Assembly: GCA_000320545.1 (NCBI GenBank)
Contig: ADNK01001580.1
Coordinates: forward strand, 1 to 20,825
DNA from: Bigelowiella natans CCMP2755
Lineage: Eukaryota; Cercozoa; Chlorarachniophyceae
Reading direction: 5' to 3'
Length of the DNA stretch: 20,825 bases
The notes beneath the pieces were generated by a model. The model worked only from the letters and a program-made list of their open reading frames with translations. It searched no databases and was not told the origin of the DNA. A program made the position numbers and the translations under genes. Every line of letters begins with the position of its first letter. Position 1 is the stretch's first letter. Below, piece after piece: positions 1 through 10,020 of this stretch.

Positions 1-56
1 CTCGGTGCACCTGCTATCCTCCCTCTCTCCTCCCCCCCCTCTCTTCCTCTCTACAC

Positions 57-82
57 TATATATATATATATATATATATATA
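57..82. repeat. (TA)n microsatellite at left edge
   Basis: About 13 TA units preceded by a pyrimidine-rich stretch (CTCTCC.. CCCCC..). No gene is supported in 1-238 apart from a possible extension of the adjacent minus-strand exon. Confidence 0.93.
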
Positions 83-238
83 AATATATTGATATATACA
101 ATAAAAATATCTCATTTCTGTATGCCAAGATGCTTATGTTTATGCGTGTTTATATGCGTGCGTATGTGCGTGTGTGTGGAACATAATGCCCTTTTCATAC
201 CCCAGCAATAGCCCTCTCACGGTCCTCATCTTGCTTTC

Positions 239-1105
239 TTAGAGCAGCAGCGAGGTGGTATTCTCCATCTCCGTTGGTGCTGCGCCTCCTTTGCTTGTGG
301 CGTCGTCTCCGATTGTTATTGCTAGTCGTAGACTAAATTTTGCGTCGGGCATGCGGGTATGATACAACCACGCCACGAAACCGCAAGAAAATAATTATTA
401 CTCACATGAAAACCAAACACGTATAAAAACTGTATGGATTCGCGTGTATGTGTTTTTTTTCCATCGATATTAATATATGACTACTCGCGAAGAGTCTGAG
501 CGCAGTTCTCGTGGAACTTGGAGCTGCCTGATAGGCCTGTTTGACACGTGTATTGTACAGTGTTAATCAGTCGAGCAGTGGCTGTCGCAGCATGGAAGCA
601 TGTCCTCAAAACGCAAACAAACACGATTTGTTATTAAATATAAATATAATAACATATATATATATATATACTATACTATACTATACTAAATACGAATGTA
701 AATAAACTACTCACATAATATTTACACGTAAAATACAGATCACTCATGCATATTGTGATGTATGAAACCAAAACGAGCACCTAGTCGTGGACTTATCAAA
801 TCGTTGGACCTGCGTATTAGGCAAAATGATTACGATTAAGCTTGCAGTATACCATGCTCTGTGATGATATACATGGCAGTTTATTGCACACGCAAAGAAG
901 GCTTTTCCGAGCCAAACATTTTGCGTACTTGCTTTCGCTTGCGCTTATTGAAATATAGCACTTCAATCCATTCTTCTCCCATCTCGATAGTAATGCCTGC
1001 AAATGGTATGTGCGTGTGCCTGTGCGTGTGCGTGTGTGTGTGTGTGTGTGTATGTATAGTGAAGAAGATGCGGTGATTGAGTTATGGTAACAATGTCATT
1101 AGGAA

Positions 1106-1144
<39 letters not shown>

Positions 1145-1269
1145 CCCCACTACCTCTCTATCTGTACATATGCGCGCGTGTGTGTGTGTGTGTGTGTGTG
1201 TTGTGTGTGTTGTGTGGCAAACTTATGAATCGACGTATATGTACGAAAGAAAACGCAATCCAAGTATAA

Positions 1270-1317
<48 letters not shown>

Positions 1318-1725
1318 AATATCAACAATACTCTTGATAACTCCCCGAACCCAACGACTTGAGCTTTGCGAATATATTTCAATCTAAGAACGAAAGGCAC
1401 ACGGAGGAGAAGCAACACGACGCCGCACGCCCAAAAGTCAAACCTTCCACTTCGGGAGAGTCTTCAAAAGCAAACAGATAGCTCAAATTCGTGCAATATC
1501 ACGAGGTGAATAGCCGTGATCATGGCTCTATGGCCGATGCCATTGCAAAACGGCAATTCTCCCCATTTAGGTAGTCTAGAAGTGAAAAGAGCAATTGGCT
1601 CTATGTGCTATTCTAGCTAAGGCAGCAGCGCCTACCTCGTCCCCTTCTTTCCAGTTTTGACGAATAATCTTCTCCATTTCCTCGCTTCGCGTGATTGCAT
1701 CGTCCTCGGCGCCCACGTTACCGTC
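239..1725 (-). other. Possible 3' exons of the Rap1-like gene
   Basis: Exons 1725-1636 (GNVGAEDDAITRSEEMEK..), 1527-1503, 996-929 (ITIEMGEEWIEVLYFNKRKR), 536-485 and 321-239 join in phase and end at a TAA at 239. The first resembles a helical C-terminal segment, and the GEEWIEVLYF stretch looks like real coding sequence. Alternatives exist: exon 1725 read through ends at 1576 with ..ALARIAHR.., and exon 1527 read through ends at 1483 with ..SPRDIARI. The last exon (321-239) is also open in a second frame, rich in Arg and ending at donor GTATGA. These exons could equally belong to a separate small gene. Confidence 0.33.
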
Positions 1726-1932
1726 CTGGAGAGTATGGGGAGAAGGGGGGAAATCCAAAACAAAAGACCCCAGTGAAACACTCTGATACACAGCCCGGTA
1801 TTCACTCGAAACCGTTTGAGGGGAAAGCTTCTAATTGGCTCAAATGTGCCTGATCATGCGATTTGGACATAACGCACGTGTGTCGTATATAAATAGATAA
1901 ATATATAATGTAAATAAATAAATATAGATATT

Positions 1933-1974
<42 letters not shown>

Positions 1975-1977
1975 TTT

Positions 1978-2010
<33 letters not shown>

Positions 2011-2601
2011 GATATGTGTCTAGCAGCACGTTTTTGACTAGATCTTCCAACATATCTTGGAACTAAAGCAAACACACAAAACACAACAGAAAAAACAAGA
2101 ATGGTGATGATGACAATGATGTTTACGGTGATGATGACGATGGTGATAACAATAACGGCGGCAAAGAGGCGAGATCTATTAACATAGGATCGAAGATCCG
2201 CTATGAAGGCTCGTATACTGCTTTGCTGTGGGAAGGGGGAAACTTACCACTGAGCATTGAAAAAGGCTAATACAAATCCAAAGCAAAAAATGTGAAAGGC
2301 AACCTGCTTCTCTCGGTTCCGTCGCGACGAAGCTATCGATTTGCGTAGATCTGAAAAGCAGCAATGTCCACCAAATTGCAAACGAGCGGCTTTCTCAAAG
2401 CACACAACACTCTAACATGCCATACAAACCAAGAGCCTTATTTGCTAAGATAATACCGTTGTCCTCGAGCTCCGGAGATAACAACTGCGGCGGCGATAAC
2501 GGAAGAGAATTTGAATCTGGAGAATACAGTGGAGGGGAGAGGAGGGAAGTGTCAAAGCGTTAGAATCGTAATTACGCTTCATTTGTATAACATAACATAA
2601 C

Positions 2602-2682
<81 letters not shown>

Positions 2683-2971
2683 TTTTTTGTATGATCTAGT
2701 TAACTGAAACCTCTCCGCGACGAAGACCGAGAGTGGTACTGAAACTTGCCTCGAGACGTGCTGACGCTACCAGAACGCGACCGTCCGCTGCCGGTCCTCG
2801 TGCCGCTGTTTGGGGAGCTTACATGCGAACTATATCCATGCCGAAAATGCCCAAGTTTCATTCAAGAAATTGCGATAATTGATATGCAAATCTACTGGCA
2901 TTAGAATCGTGCAATGTATATATTCGTACTGGGGACTGATAGTCGCCATGTCAAACACCACAGCTACGATT

Positions 2972-3003
<32 letters not shown>

Positions 3004-3547
3004 TATCATCATTATAATCATCCTCACCATCGTCGTTATCGTTGTCATCATCAACCACCACCATGCATAGCATCATCATCATCGGATCTACGTGTCACAG
3101 TACCCTAACGACCCCAAACTGCCGCTCCCTCCACTCTGCACGCTGCTGACTTCGTATGACCCCCCTCTTTGCCTATTGCTGCTAATCCCAGGGTTCTTTC
3201 CATTATCCCTTCCCAGCTTCCCCTGTATTCGGCCCTTTCTCTCCTTCCGAAGTAATTCGTTTGCATTGAGCATATCCGAGGTGTCAGAGTCTTTTTCTTC
3301 GCAGTCTTCTCTATCCCCAGCACCAGCACCAGCACCAGCAGAAGCAGCTGCATTAGCGCTTTTCTTTGCCTCGCCGGCGCTAACTGCGAAGCGGTTTATT
3401 TTGGGGGCAGGGTAGGATGTGAGTCGTATTGCCTTCATTTTTTACCTCCCAAAAACGTACAACGGGTAGATCAAGTACCACCGACACATGTAAAAGCAAC
3501 GCAAGGTGATCGAGAGTGTGTTTCGGAATAACCCGACATATTTGGCC

Positions 3548-3587
<40 letters not shown>

Positions 3588-3896
3588 TAATTATTTATTC
3601 CTTTTTTCAAATTTTGCTGGACGAAACACCGATTATTCAGTGGTAAATCGAGGAGGAAGTCACTGCTTGCCCCCCCCCCCCATTTCCACGAAACCCCAGA
3701 TCCAACGCTCGACAGCCTACTAGCCCCGTCGGCTATCTACCTTTGTGCTTCGATGGGGACCTATGCGCTTGTTTGGCTTGACTTTTGCTATAAGACAATA
3801 GTAGCAGCAGCTGTTTAGCTTGACAGTGCTACAAAATGCAAGGGAGGATAGCTGTCGTTGTCTTCTCTCTCTCTCTCTCTTTCTCTCTCCCTTTTC

Positions 3897-3941
<45 letters not shown>

Positions 3942-3946
3942 CCTCT

Positions 3947-3983
<37 letters not shown>

Positions 3984-4594
3984 CATGCGCTCCATGACTC
4001 GGTGTGAGAAAGAAGAGAAAACCACCTGTCTGTATTGCTACTGCCAACAGAGGTCACTGCGGTGCCGTTCACTCGAAGAGAGTCCACTCGCAGATCGATC
4101 AGATCTTGGCTGAGGCCCTCAATTGCGCCCAAACTAGTATATTTCCCTGAGTCGATGTACTCGTCCAACCTATTTGTGCATGCGTGCCAATCAACCCATA
4201 GAAGGAGCGATGTTTTGTGAAATTACGAGCAGGTTCTAATCTTCATAGATAGAGAAAGAAATGGCAGTATTGAGTAGAGGGGCGAGGCGACTGCCATTGG
4301 GTATGCAGGGAGCTGTCCTTATTATAGACCCAAACGTGTCATCAGTATTTCGAGCTTTAGTATGCTAGACTCGGCGTTAGAGAACGAGGTAGTTATGTAC
4401 ATATAGAAAGAGAGAGAGAAAACAGAAAAGGATTTAGCACTGCGACCGTTTAATCAAATGCCTCCGGAAGTGATTACGCAAACTCTGCCAAGTACGTGGA
4501 GGATCTAAGAGAGATGTCTTTGACAACTCCACCCATAGGTGGGTTCCTGCGCAGCGCGACGAAGAAGAATCAGGAGGGGGACAGAGAGGGAGAA

Positions 4595-4630
<36 letters not shown>

Positions 4631-5011
4631 TGAGAGAGAGTATACACGACGTGATAAGAGGAGAGGCGAGGAGGCTAACACGTTTTGTTCTTGTTTTGCA
4701 AGGGGAAATTGTAACACTAAAGACCTCTCTATTATGTACTCACAAAAGCATATATAAGCCGGAGTAGCAAGCAAGATTTTGAGTTATTCTGATCGTTGTG
4801 ACTTCAATTTTTTTGTTTTTAAAGCACAGCGCTACCCCCGAACCTCCTCCCTGTTATGCGCTATCATCACCATTTACCCCGAAATAAACATCGTGTGTGT
4901 GTGTGCTGTTTATGCTTAACGTACCAAACAAGGGCACTGTGTAGCTTCGGTTGGGCAGTCGATACGACATTAGGAATCTGACAATTTCATTGTATATTAT
5001 ATACTACATTG

Positions 5012-5055
<44 letters not shown>

Positions 5056-5921
5056 ATGTCCATATGTAAACGAAGGTGTGTGCTGCTGAAAATTTAGGTC
5101 TATCACAACAGCAAATAGTCGTTTCCTTGCGCTCTGCGGTTTTTCGCGTTGGTAGACGAGAAATCAAACCAAAAAACCTTGCTATTTTAATCTCATCCTC
5201 CTCAGTGTAGCTCTTTCTCTTGCTTCTTGCAGACTTGTTCGTTCCGGAGGGGGGGGGGCGAGTGGAGGTGCCATTGTTATTTCTTCGATCCTTATTCTCA
5301 TTATCATTAGCGTTTTCGAGGCGAGCCGCTGCTGCCGATCCTTTTGTATAGTCCCCGCTCTCTTCTGCCTCCTCCTCCTCGTCCTCCTTTGCTTCCCCCT
5401 GCCCTTCCTCTTCCTCGTCATCATCAACGTCGTCCAATTCAATCGCCCCGTGTTTCATTTCAACCTTCACCCCCCCCCGTCCTTTCTTGGATTCGCCTCC
5501 ATTGTCCGCATTGTCCCCCCCTCGGTTGCTCGTCGTGGGCGGTACCTGCCGCTTAGACGCAAGCCGCTGAGGAGTCGGGGCGGTGAGGTTCAGAGTAGAT
5601 GCTGCTATTGTAGTTGTCACAGGAAACCCGTTCTCCTCGTTTCCCGCGTTCTGGCTTGCATCATTCCCAGCTCCAAGCCTTATTAGCCTTTGATAACGAG
5701 ACCTGACGTTGTCACGATGGATGATGTGTTTAGGCGCATACACGCGCGCGCGCGGACAGAATGCGAATACAAATCGAAATAAGTGACGACGACTTGAGTG
5801 ATTTCCATGTCCTGTTGAGTTTCCCCGAGGCCTCAAGTTGGCACCAGAGGGTCTTTCCTTGCGGGGATTGCGCAGGACTTCCATGGAACTTCGCCCATTG
5901 CTATTTTGTTTCGTTGCAAAC

Positions 5922-6007
<86 letters not shown>

Positions 6008-6008
6008 T

Positions 6009-6059
<51 letters not shown>

Positions 6060-6313
6060 CAAATTTGTCTGTGTATGTATGCATGTGTAGTTGGTACACT
6101 GAAACATTGCTCTAAATCTCTGTCACATAGCTCTGCTATGAAAGCTCTTCCCAAATCTCGGTTATTTAACGATAAAGTTTTGAATTGTAGGAAGAGTATT
6201 TTTGAGATAGGTACATGAATGATTGTGTCCTCTTCTTGTGTATATGCTGTGCGAGCGCTACTAGCGCGTAAGTTTGCACGCTTCCTTCCAGGCATCGCCC
6301 CCAGCGCCATCAT
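239..6313 (-). CDS. Rap1/TERF2IP-type tandem Myb domain protein, multi-exon
   Basis: Likely telomere or double-stranded DNA binding protein of the Rap1 family. Phase-consistent exons (5' to 3', minus strand): 6313-6215, 5900-5794, 5702-5178, 4788-4744, 4716-4682, 4546-4447, 4169-4026, 3787-3741, 3383-3104, 2829-2711, 2516-2457, 2350-2304, 2225-2184, 2062-2030, 1725-1636, 1527-1503, 996-929, 536-485, 321-239; about 666 aa. Exons 1-3 build one Rap1-type Myb unit: AYTQEED, then GKTLW, then TWKSLKSRYQRLI, matching the known pattern (A/S)YT..DD, G..LW, (S/T)WQSL+.RY. A second unit runs from SYTEEDE (end of exon 3) to THLWVEL and TWQSLRNHFRRHL (exon 6). Between them lies a very acidic linker (runs of D/E near 5380-5430). 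An Ala-Gly repeat and an Arg-Ser-rich stretch follow. Start ATG 6313 follows an in-frame stop, but an upstream exon (for example one coding a BRCT domain) is not excluded. Exons 4-5 and everything 3' of 2700 are less certain; alternative stops lie at 2700, 1576 and 1483. Confidence 0.6.
1031..1313. repeat. Microsatellite cluster GT / CT / GT / TA
   Basis: (GT)n at 1031-1051, (TC)n at 1109-1141, (GT)n at 1178-1201 with imperfect GT-rich continuation, and (TA)n at 1277-1313. All lie in the proposed 506-nt intron 997-1502 of the Rap1-like gene, which shows nothing else recognisable. Confidence 0.9.
1936..2009. repeat. Compound TA / poly-T / GT microsatellite
   Basis: (TA)n to about 1966, a T run of about 13, then (GT)n at 1984-2009. 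It sits in a proposed intron of the minus-strand gene between exons 2062-2030 and 1725-1636. Confidence 0.9.
2602..2677. repeat. Perfect 76-bp palindrome, (AT)n-CCGG-(AT)n
   Basis: Two TA tracts (2605-2637 and 2642-2674) are joined by CCGG. The symmetry extends outward through 2602 and 2677 before breaking at 2601/2678. It lies in the proposed intron between exons 2829-2711 and 2516-2457 of the Rap1-like gene. It could extrude as a cruciform in DNA or fold as an RNA hairpin. Confidence 0.95.
3551..3982. repeat. Microsatellites TA, CT and CA in Rap1-like introns
   Basis: (TA)n at 3551-3581 lies in intron 3384-3740. Interrupted (CT)n at 3862-3939 followed by (CA)n at 3950-3982 lies in intron 3788-4025. 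The small exon 3787-3741 lies between them, flanked by acceptor TTATAG and donor GTAGAT on the minus strand. Confidence 0.9.
4447..5212 (-). other. Second Rap1-type Myb domain, split by introns
   Basis: The first helix (KRKSYTEEDEIKIA) ends exon 3 at 5178. The third helix (THLWVELSKTSLL..RTWQSLRNHFRRHLIKR) is in the exon 4546-4447. The middle of the domain is modelled on two small exons, 4788-4744 and 4716-4682, with a 27-nt intron between them. Skipping the first small exon is also phase-compatible and gives a shorter loop closer to the first domain. The two ends are well supported; the middle is not. Confidence 0.5.
4582..5052. repeat. GA and TA microsatellites in Rap1-like introns
   Basis: Imperfect (GA)n at 4582-4640 serves, on the sense (minus) strand, as a long pyrimidine tract just upstream of the acceptor GCGCAG of exon 4546-4447. 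(TA)n at about 5016-5052 lies in the 389-nt intron 4789-5177. Confidence 0.88.
5702..6313 (-). other. First Rap1-type Myb domain (three exons)
   Basis: Exon 1 ends ..RTAYTQEEDTIIH with donor GTACCT at 6214. Exon 2 (5900-5794, acceptor AAAATAG) reads QWAKFHGSPAQ..GKTLWCQLE..RTWKSLK. Exon 3 starts at 5702 after ACGTCAG and completes SRYQRLIRLG. The phases are 0 then 2 and match at both joins. The spacing between the EED, LW and WKSL..RY elements fits the single Myb of vertebrate RAP1, which is why this unit is trusted more than the rest of the gene. Confidence 0.72.
5923..6059. repeat. Compound microsatellite TA-TG-GA, about 137 bp
   Basis: Contiguous (TA)n 5923-5967, (TG)n 5967-6002 and (GA)n 6012-6058, with a short TAGAGTAGA joint. 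It fills much of intron 1 (5901-6214) of the Rap1-like gene and creates the long Ser-Leu / His-Thr / Ile-Tyr spurious frames seen there. Confidence 0.95.
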
Positions 6314-7152
6314 CAACACTCCAACCTTTCCAGGAAATGCACATAAGCTATCTTAGCTGACCGTTAAATTCCGACAGGGGTGGTGATGGGTGAGAGAGTT
6401 ATCAAAGTTGATTCTATTGACCAGTAAAAGCTGGTAAAGAGATTGGTTTCGACGCCGAATCCTTATAAACCGAGATTCCTCAGTGACCAGCTTCATCGAG
6501 GCGGACGTGGGGGGGGGGGGAGATAAACCCCCGGCACCTCAATTTTGGAGAAAGACTAAGACGGAAGTGTGGATTTCGGAAGTTTTAGACAAATATCTTT
6601 GGTAGTCATCTCGATATTGAATTGGTTCCAAAAAGACGTCGATTATTCCATTCAGTAACATCCTGGATCTATTGAATTTTTTTTGGTATGGTTTTATAGA
6701 ACTTTTCCGGTTGATATTTGCAATATCATCACCCTTCTAGAAACAACAATCGGATAACAACAGATCTACTTGATACTCATAATACAAATTTAATCACATG
6801 GAGAAGTTTATAATTTTACCCTATAATTACCTAAATATCAACATTTTTAAAAAACAATAATTCCTATCCTCCGACAAAATATAGCAGCATCTGCTTGGCA
6901 AAAATGATGATTCGTCGCACAAATATCCTATGTAAATCTTCAACCTGAAATATTAGAGTCGAGGATAAAAAGTAGATTTCAACGTAGGCGAATTATTTGA
7001 AAATCCATGACAATTTATTATAACGACTATAAAAATATAATAGAAGAATGGGTAAAAGCATTAAATTGCACCGTGTAAATTGTAGAAGAAAGGCTGATTT
7101 GACGAGACACGTGGCACCTCAGATACCCCTCCCCACTCGGAAAGTATAGAGG
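6314..7152. other. AT-rich divergent spacer
   Basis: This lies between the minus-strand Rap1-like gene and the plus-strand MntP-like gene, so both promoters should be here. It is AT-rich from about 6540 to 7080. No promoter element is clear. It also holds the unassigned exon-like ORF at 6539-6736 and a second minus-strand open stretch near 6790-6940 following a good acceptor (ATATTTCAG). Confidence 0.6.
6539..6736 (-). CDS. Unassigned exon-like ORF in the divergent spacer
   Basis: On the minus strand, an acceptor TTGTTTCTAG is followed by 65 open codons to a TGA at 6539. The translation has mixed, protein-like composition (for example KGDDIANINRKSS near its start and PIQYRDDYQRYLSK later), not low complexity. 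It could be a 5' exon of the Rap1-like gene, but no phase-consistent join to exon 6313-6215 was found. It could also be a terminal exon of a gene fragment. No family is recognised. Confidence 0.3.
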   Translation of the reverse strand, partial: KGDDIANINRKSSIKPYQKKFNRSRMLLNGIIDVFLEPIQYRDDYQRYLSKTSEIHTSVLVFLQN

Positions 7153-8431
7153 ATGCCGTCTTCGTCGTCGAGTGGACCTATGGCAGCAATTACCACCGCA
7201 TTCCTGCTAGCGGTTGCTACAAGCATCGATAACTTTGTGAGTCTCTTCCTCTATTGCGTCGGAAAAAGATGGCTATTAAACCTTACCAATGGCAGATTAT
7301 CGGTATCTCGTATGGTGCCAGGGGGCGCTTATTCTCGCATTTCCAGGTTCTTTTGATGACATCTATTGTCGATTTCGTTTACCGTATCACTACGATGCAA
7401 GGAATACTAGAAGCTAAATGTGGGCCCGCGATTGCCTTTCTGCACACAATATCCCGGCGTGGGCGTGTATGCTCGTGCGCACAGGCTACATAGCGTTCCT
7501 TGAGTAGGAATATGGATCGTGGCCTGGGTTTATGAGTTTCCACTTCGTGCTGTGCTACCTTCAGAATGCTATAATCGCTGTAACAAACGCGCTCGGCACG
7601 ATGTTCTCCATGTCAGCAGGTATTTAGAGGACAACTGCTAGTTAGCGGAAAGCTCGATGTCGCAGTGTCGTTGGGGGTTTGATTGCTAATAGCCAGCCGT
7701 GTTTTTCACATATACAAAAATATTCATGGGCTACCCATGCGCGGGGACTAGATGCGTACGTAAAAAGTATTCGTGTTCGTAGCGTCCGGTTAGTATTATT
7801 CGTGTTTATGCTCCAGGGGAACTAACCCGCAGCTACATACCTGAATGGGTTGCGCAGGTATGTCCATCAATCACCGCAAAACACGCCACCAACTCTTTAG
7901 AATACTTAACACTACCATTTATGGCATAGCCAAACCAGCAAGTAATGCCGCGCTTGTGTTTTCTCTTTGGAAGTTGGGACGCTTTGGGTCAACTATCTTC
8001 CTTTTTTCCCCGGATTACATCCATCCACATGCCGCGCCGTATTTCGAGCATTGAACTTAAATATGTGCTCGGAAACGCGGGTTAGTGTTGCTCTTATCTT
8101 TGCATCTTACGCGCTGATTGTTTTTGGCTAGAACCTAGCTGGAATTCTGTTTATCGTCATAGGCTTGGACACCTTACGACAGGTCCTGCTCCGTGCATAT
8201 ATAACTTCTGATTCTTAGCACAATGGAAGTAGGGTGGAGATTCGTGAGGCGAGCGATTGCTAGTAGTGATGTGTGTTATCAGCATATATAATCGCTAGAT
8301 GTGCTGCGGTGCTGTGGTAGACTCCTTTTGGAATGAAGCTCTTTGCTAAGCGAAATGCGAGTTCCGAGGAGCTCAAGATTATAACTGTCATGCCATCTTT
8401 AGGTATATACACACACATACGCAAACACCCC

Positions 8432-8476
<45 letters not shown>

Positions 8477-9040
8477 CTTCCTAGAATAAGGCAAATGCAT
8501 GTAGCTACGCATTGCACACAGGAAAGGTCACATAAAACAGCAAGATTCCTCACTTCAATCATCTGAAAAATGCGCTGCTCAGTTATGGCATGGATAATTG
8601 CGTATCATATCACCATGCAATATACATTTATCGTTCTTCGGCGCGTGTTTATTTCCTCACGAGTCTCTCGGTCATCATCCTGCCATCAGGCGCTAATAAT
8701 CGTGACATCAACTCCATCGAGAATGGCGTTTTTAACGAATCGAAACACGACGACGACAGCAACGCTAAGGCCAAAAAGTACGCGAGCTTTGACCACCGGA
8801 ATCGTCCTCTTTCCGAGACGATATCGATCGCGTTGGGACTTACCTTCAGCAACTTAGCAGGAGGTGAGGAAGACTTAGTAAATGAGAGAGAAAAATGCCA
8901 TAGTCGCAGAGACTCTGTTTCTTGTGGAAAGCAACATCAAGAATCAGCGCCAATACATCGCCTCGCATGAAGCTTGACGCATGGATTAGAATGAATTCAT
9001 CCTATTGAGAAAGTGACTCAACCAACACAAAATAGATATA

Positions 9041-9080
<40 letters not shown>

Positions 9081-9342
9081 TGTGCGGGAAAATTTTCACT
9101 AGAGCAGACTTCCTAACTTTGGTGCGCGATTATTTTATGGCCGTGCCAAGCCAATAAACACAAGCAGCAATACCAGCACGAACCTGTATTTGTATTTCTC
9201 GCTCAATCCTCCCCTTCCCTATCTAAAGTATTTACGGCGCATCACTTTCTCAGGGGTAGGAGCTGGGTTGGCTGATCTTGACATTACGCTGGTAAGTGAG
9301 TGACGTGACACGGAAAGTGTTCTCTCTCTATAAAATAAATAT

Positions 9343-9389
<47 letters not shown>

Positions 9390-10020
9390 CAAGTTCATTC
9401 CGAAATTCTGCTTACCGAAGCATAGTCGCTCGCCTATGCTTTGTGCTGTGTTGCACAGCTCGTCCATTTCCCAAACACACCACGGTAGATGCATATTTTT
9501 TGAAAGCGGCGTAGACCTAAGAGAGCTTCATATGGACTTTTTGCACTTGCCATTTTAATGCACGCACGGATTCGCGCTGGAAACAGTCTAAGTTTCGAGG
9601 AGGTAAGTTCCTTATTCGTGTGTTTTCTCAAAGGTGACAGTTCTGGCTCTTCTCGCTAATTTTGTGCTCATGGACCTTGGAGAGAGAATAGGGATGTCCA
9701 TGAGGTTGCAAGCCCCAATTCGAACAAACGAGAGAATGGCCATTTGGCCCGTCGTGAGACTGAAATTCGTAGGGTTATTTCCCTGTGTAGTCGATACTTT
9801 TATGAATTAATGCATCTTCTTTTTATGATTGCTTGTGGATGCTGACTGCTGTAGATCGTGTACGAGAATCCGTTGAGTTATAATTGTTTCACTAAGTTGA
9901 CGTGCGTGCTTTTGCATCTTATCCATTGTGCGAAGGGGTTCTTTGCCAACCACGCCAATGTTAGTTGCCTCAGGCCTTCTGTTGGTGGTAATGGGCTTGA
10001 TGCAGATCGCATTTGGTTAA
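7153..10020 (+). CDS. MntP/YtaF-family (PF02659-like) polytopic membrane protein
   Basis: Small integral membrane protein, probably a cation (manganese-type) exporter by family; substrate and membrane are unknown. Ten exons join in phase: 7153-7236, 7296-7346, 7565-7619, 7817-7857, 8132-8182, 8219-8243, 8690-8863, 9254-9291, 9634-9704, 9936-10020; 224 aa. Two related halves are visible. The first has AFLLAVATSIDNF (TM1, acidic D), GISYGARG, NALGTMFSMSAG (TM2) and NLAGILFIVIGLDTLR (TM3). The second has LSETISIALGLTFSNLAGG, GVGAGLADLD, VLALLANFVLMDLGERIG and ASGLLLVVMGLMQIAFG at the C-terminus. A hydrophilic Asn/Asp/Lys-rich loop of about 45 residues separates them. This matches the inverted two-repeat plan and length of MntP/YtaF proteins. 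The start ATG gives a short N-terminus with no obvious signal or transit peptide. Most introns carry (TA)n tracts. Confidence 0.8.
8437..8472. repeat. (TA)n microsatellite in MntP-like intron 6
   Basis: About 18 TA units within the 446-nt intron 8244-8689. Nothing else recognisable is seen in that intron. Confidence 0.95.
9045..9386. repeat. (TA)n microsatellites in MntP-like introns 7 and 8
   Basis: (TA)n at 9045-9075 lies in intron 8864-9253, and (TA)n at 9349-9386 in intron 9292-9633. These introns (390 and 342 nt) hold no other clear feature. Confidence 0.93.

Noticed and set aside
1483-1725. Firm assignment of a Rap1 C-terminal (RCT) domain
   Set aside because: There is some resemblance (EDD.. 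and a terminal RI-like motif in read-through forms), but the diagnostic aromatic residue before the acidic pair is missing and exon joins are ambiguous.
2222-2270. Small minus-strand exon ending in a perfect GTAAGT donor (coding PFSMLS)
   Set aside because: Including it shifts the next exon into a less convincing frame. Skipping it keeps an unbroken phase-0 chain.
4277-4364. Plus-strand coding stretch (..MQGAVLIIDPNVSSVF..)
   Set aside because: It is short, lies inside an intron of the minus-strand gene, and has no flanking exon with matching phase.
4997-6319. Single 440-codon minus-strand open frame
   Set aside because: Its middle is translated microsatellite (Ser-Leu, His-Thr, Ile-Tyr runs). 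The Myb domain is only complete when introns are removed and a different frame is used at 5794-5900.
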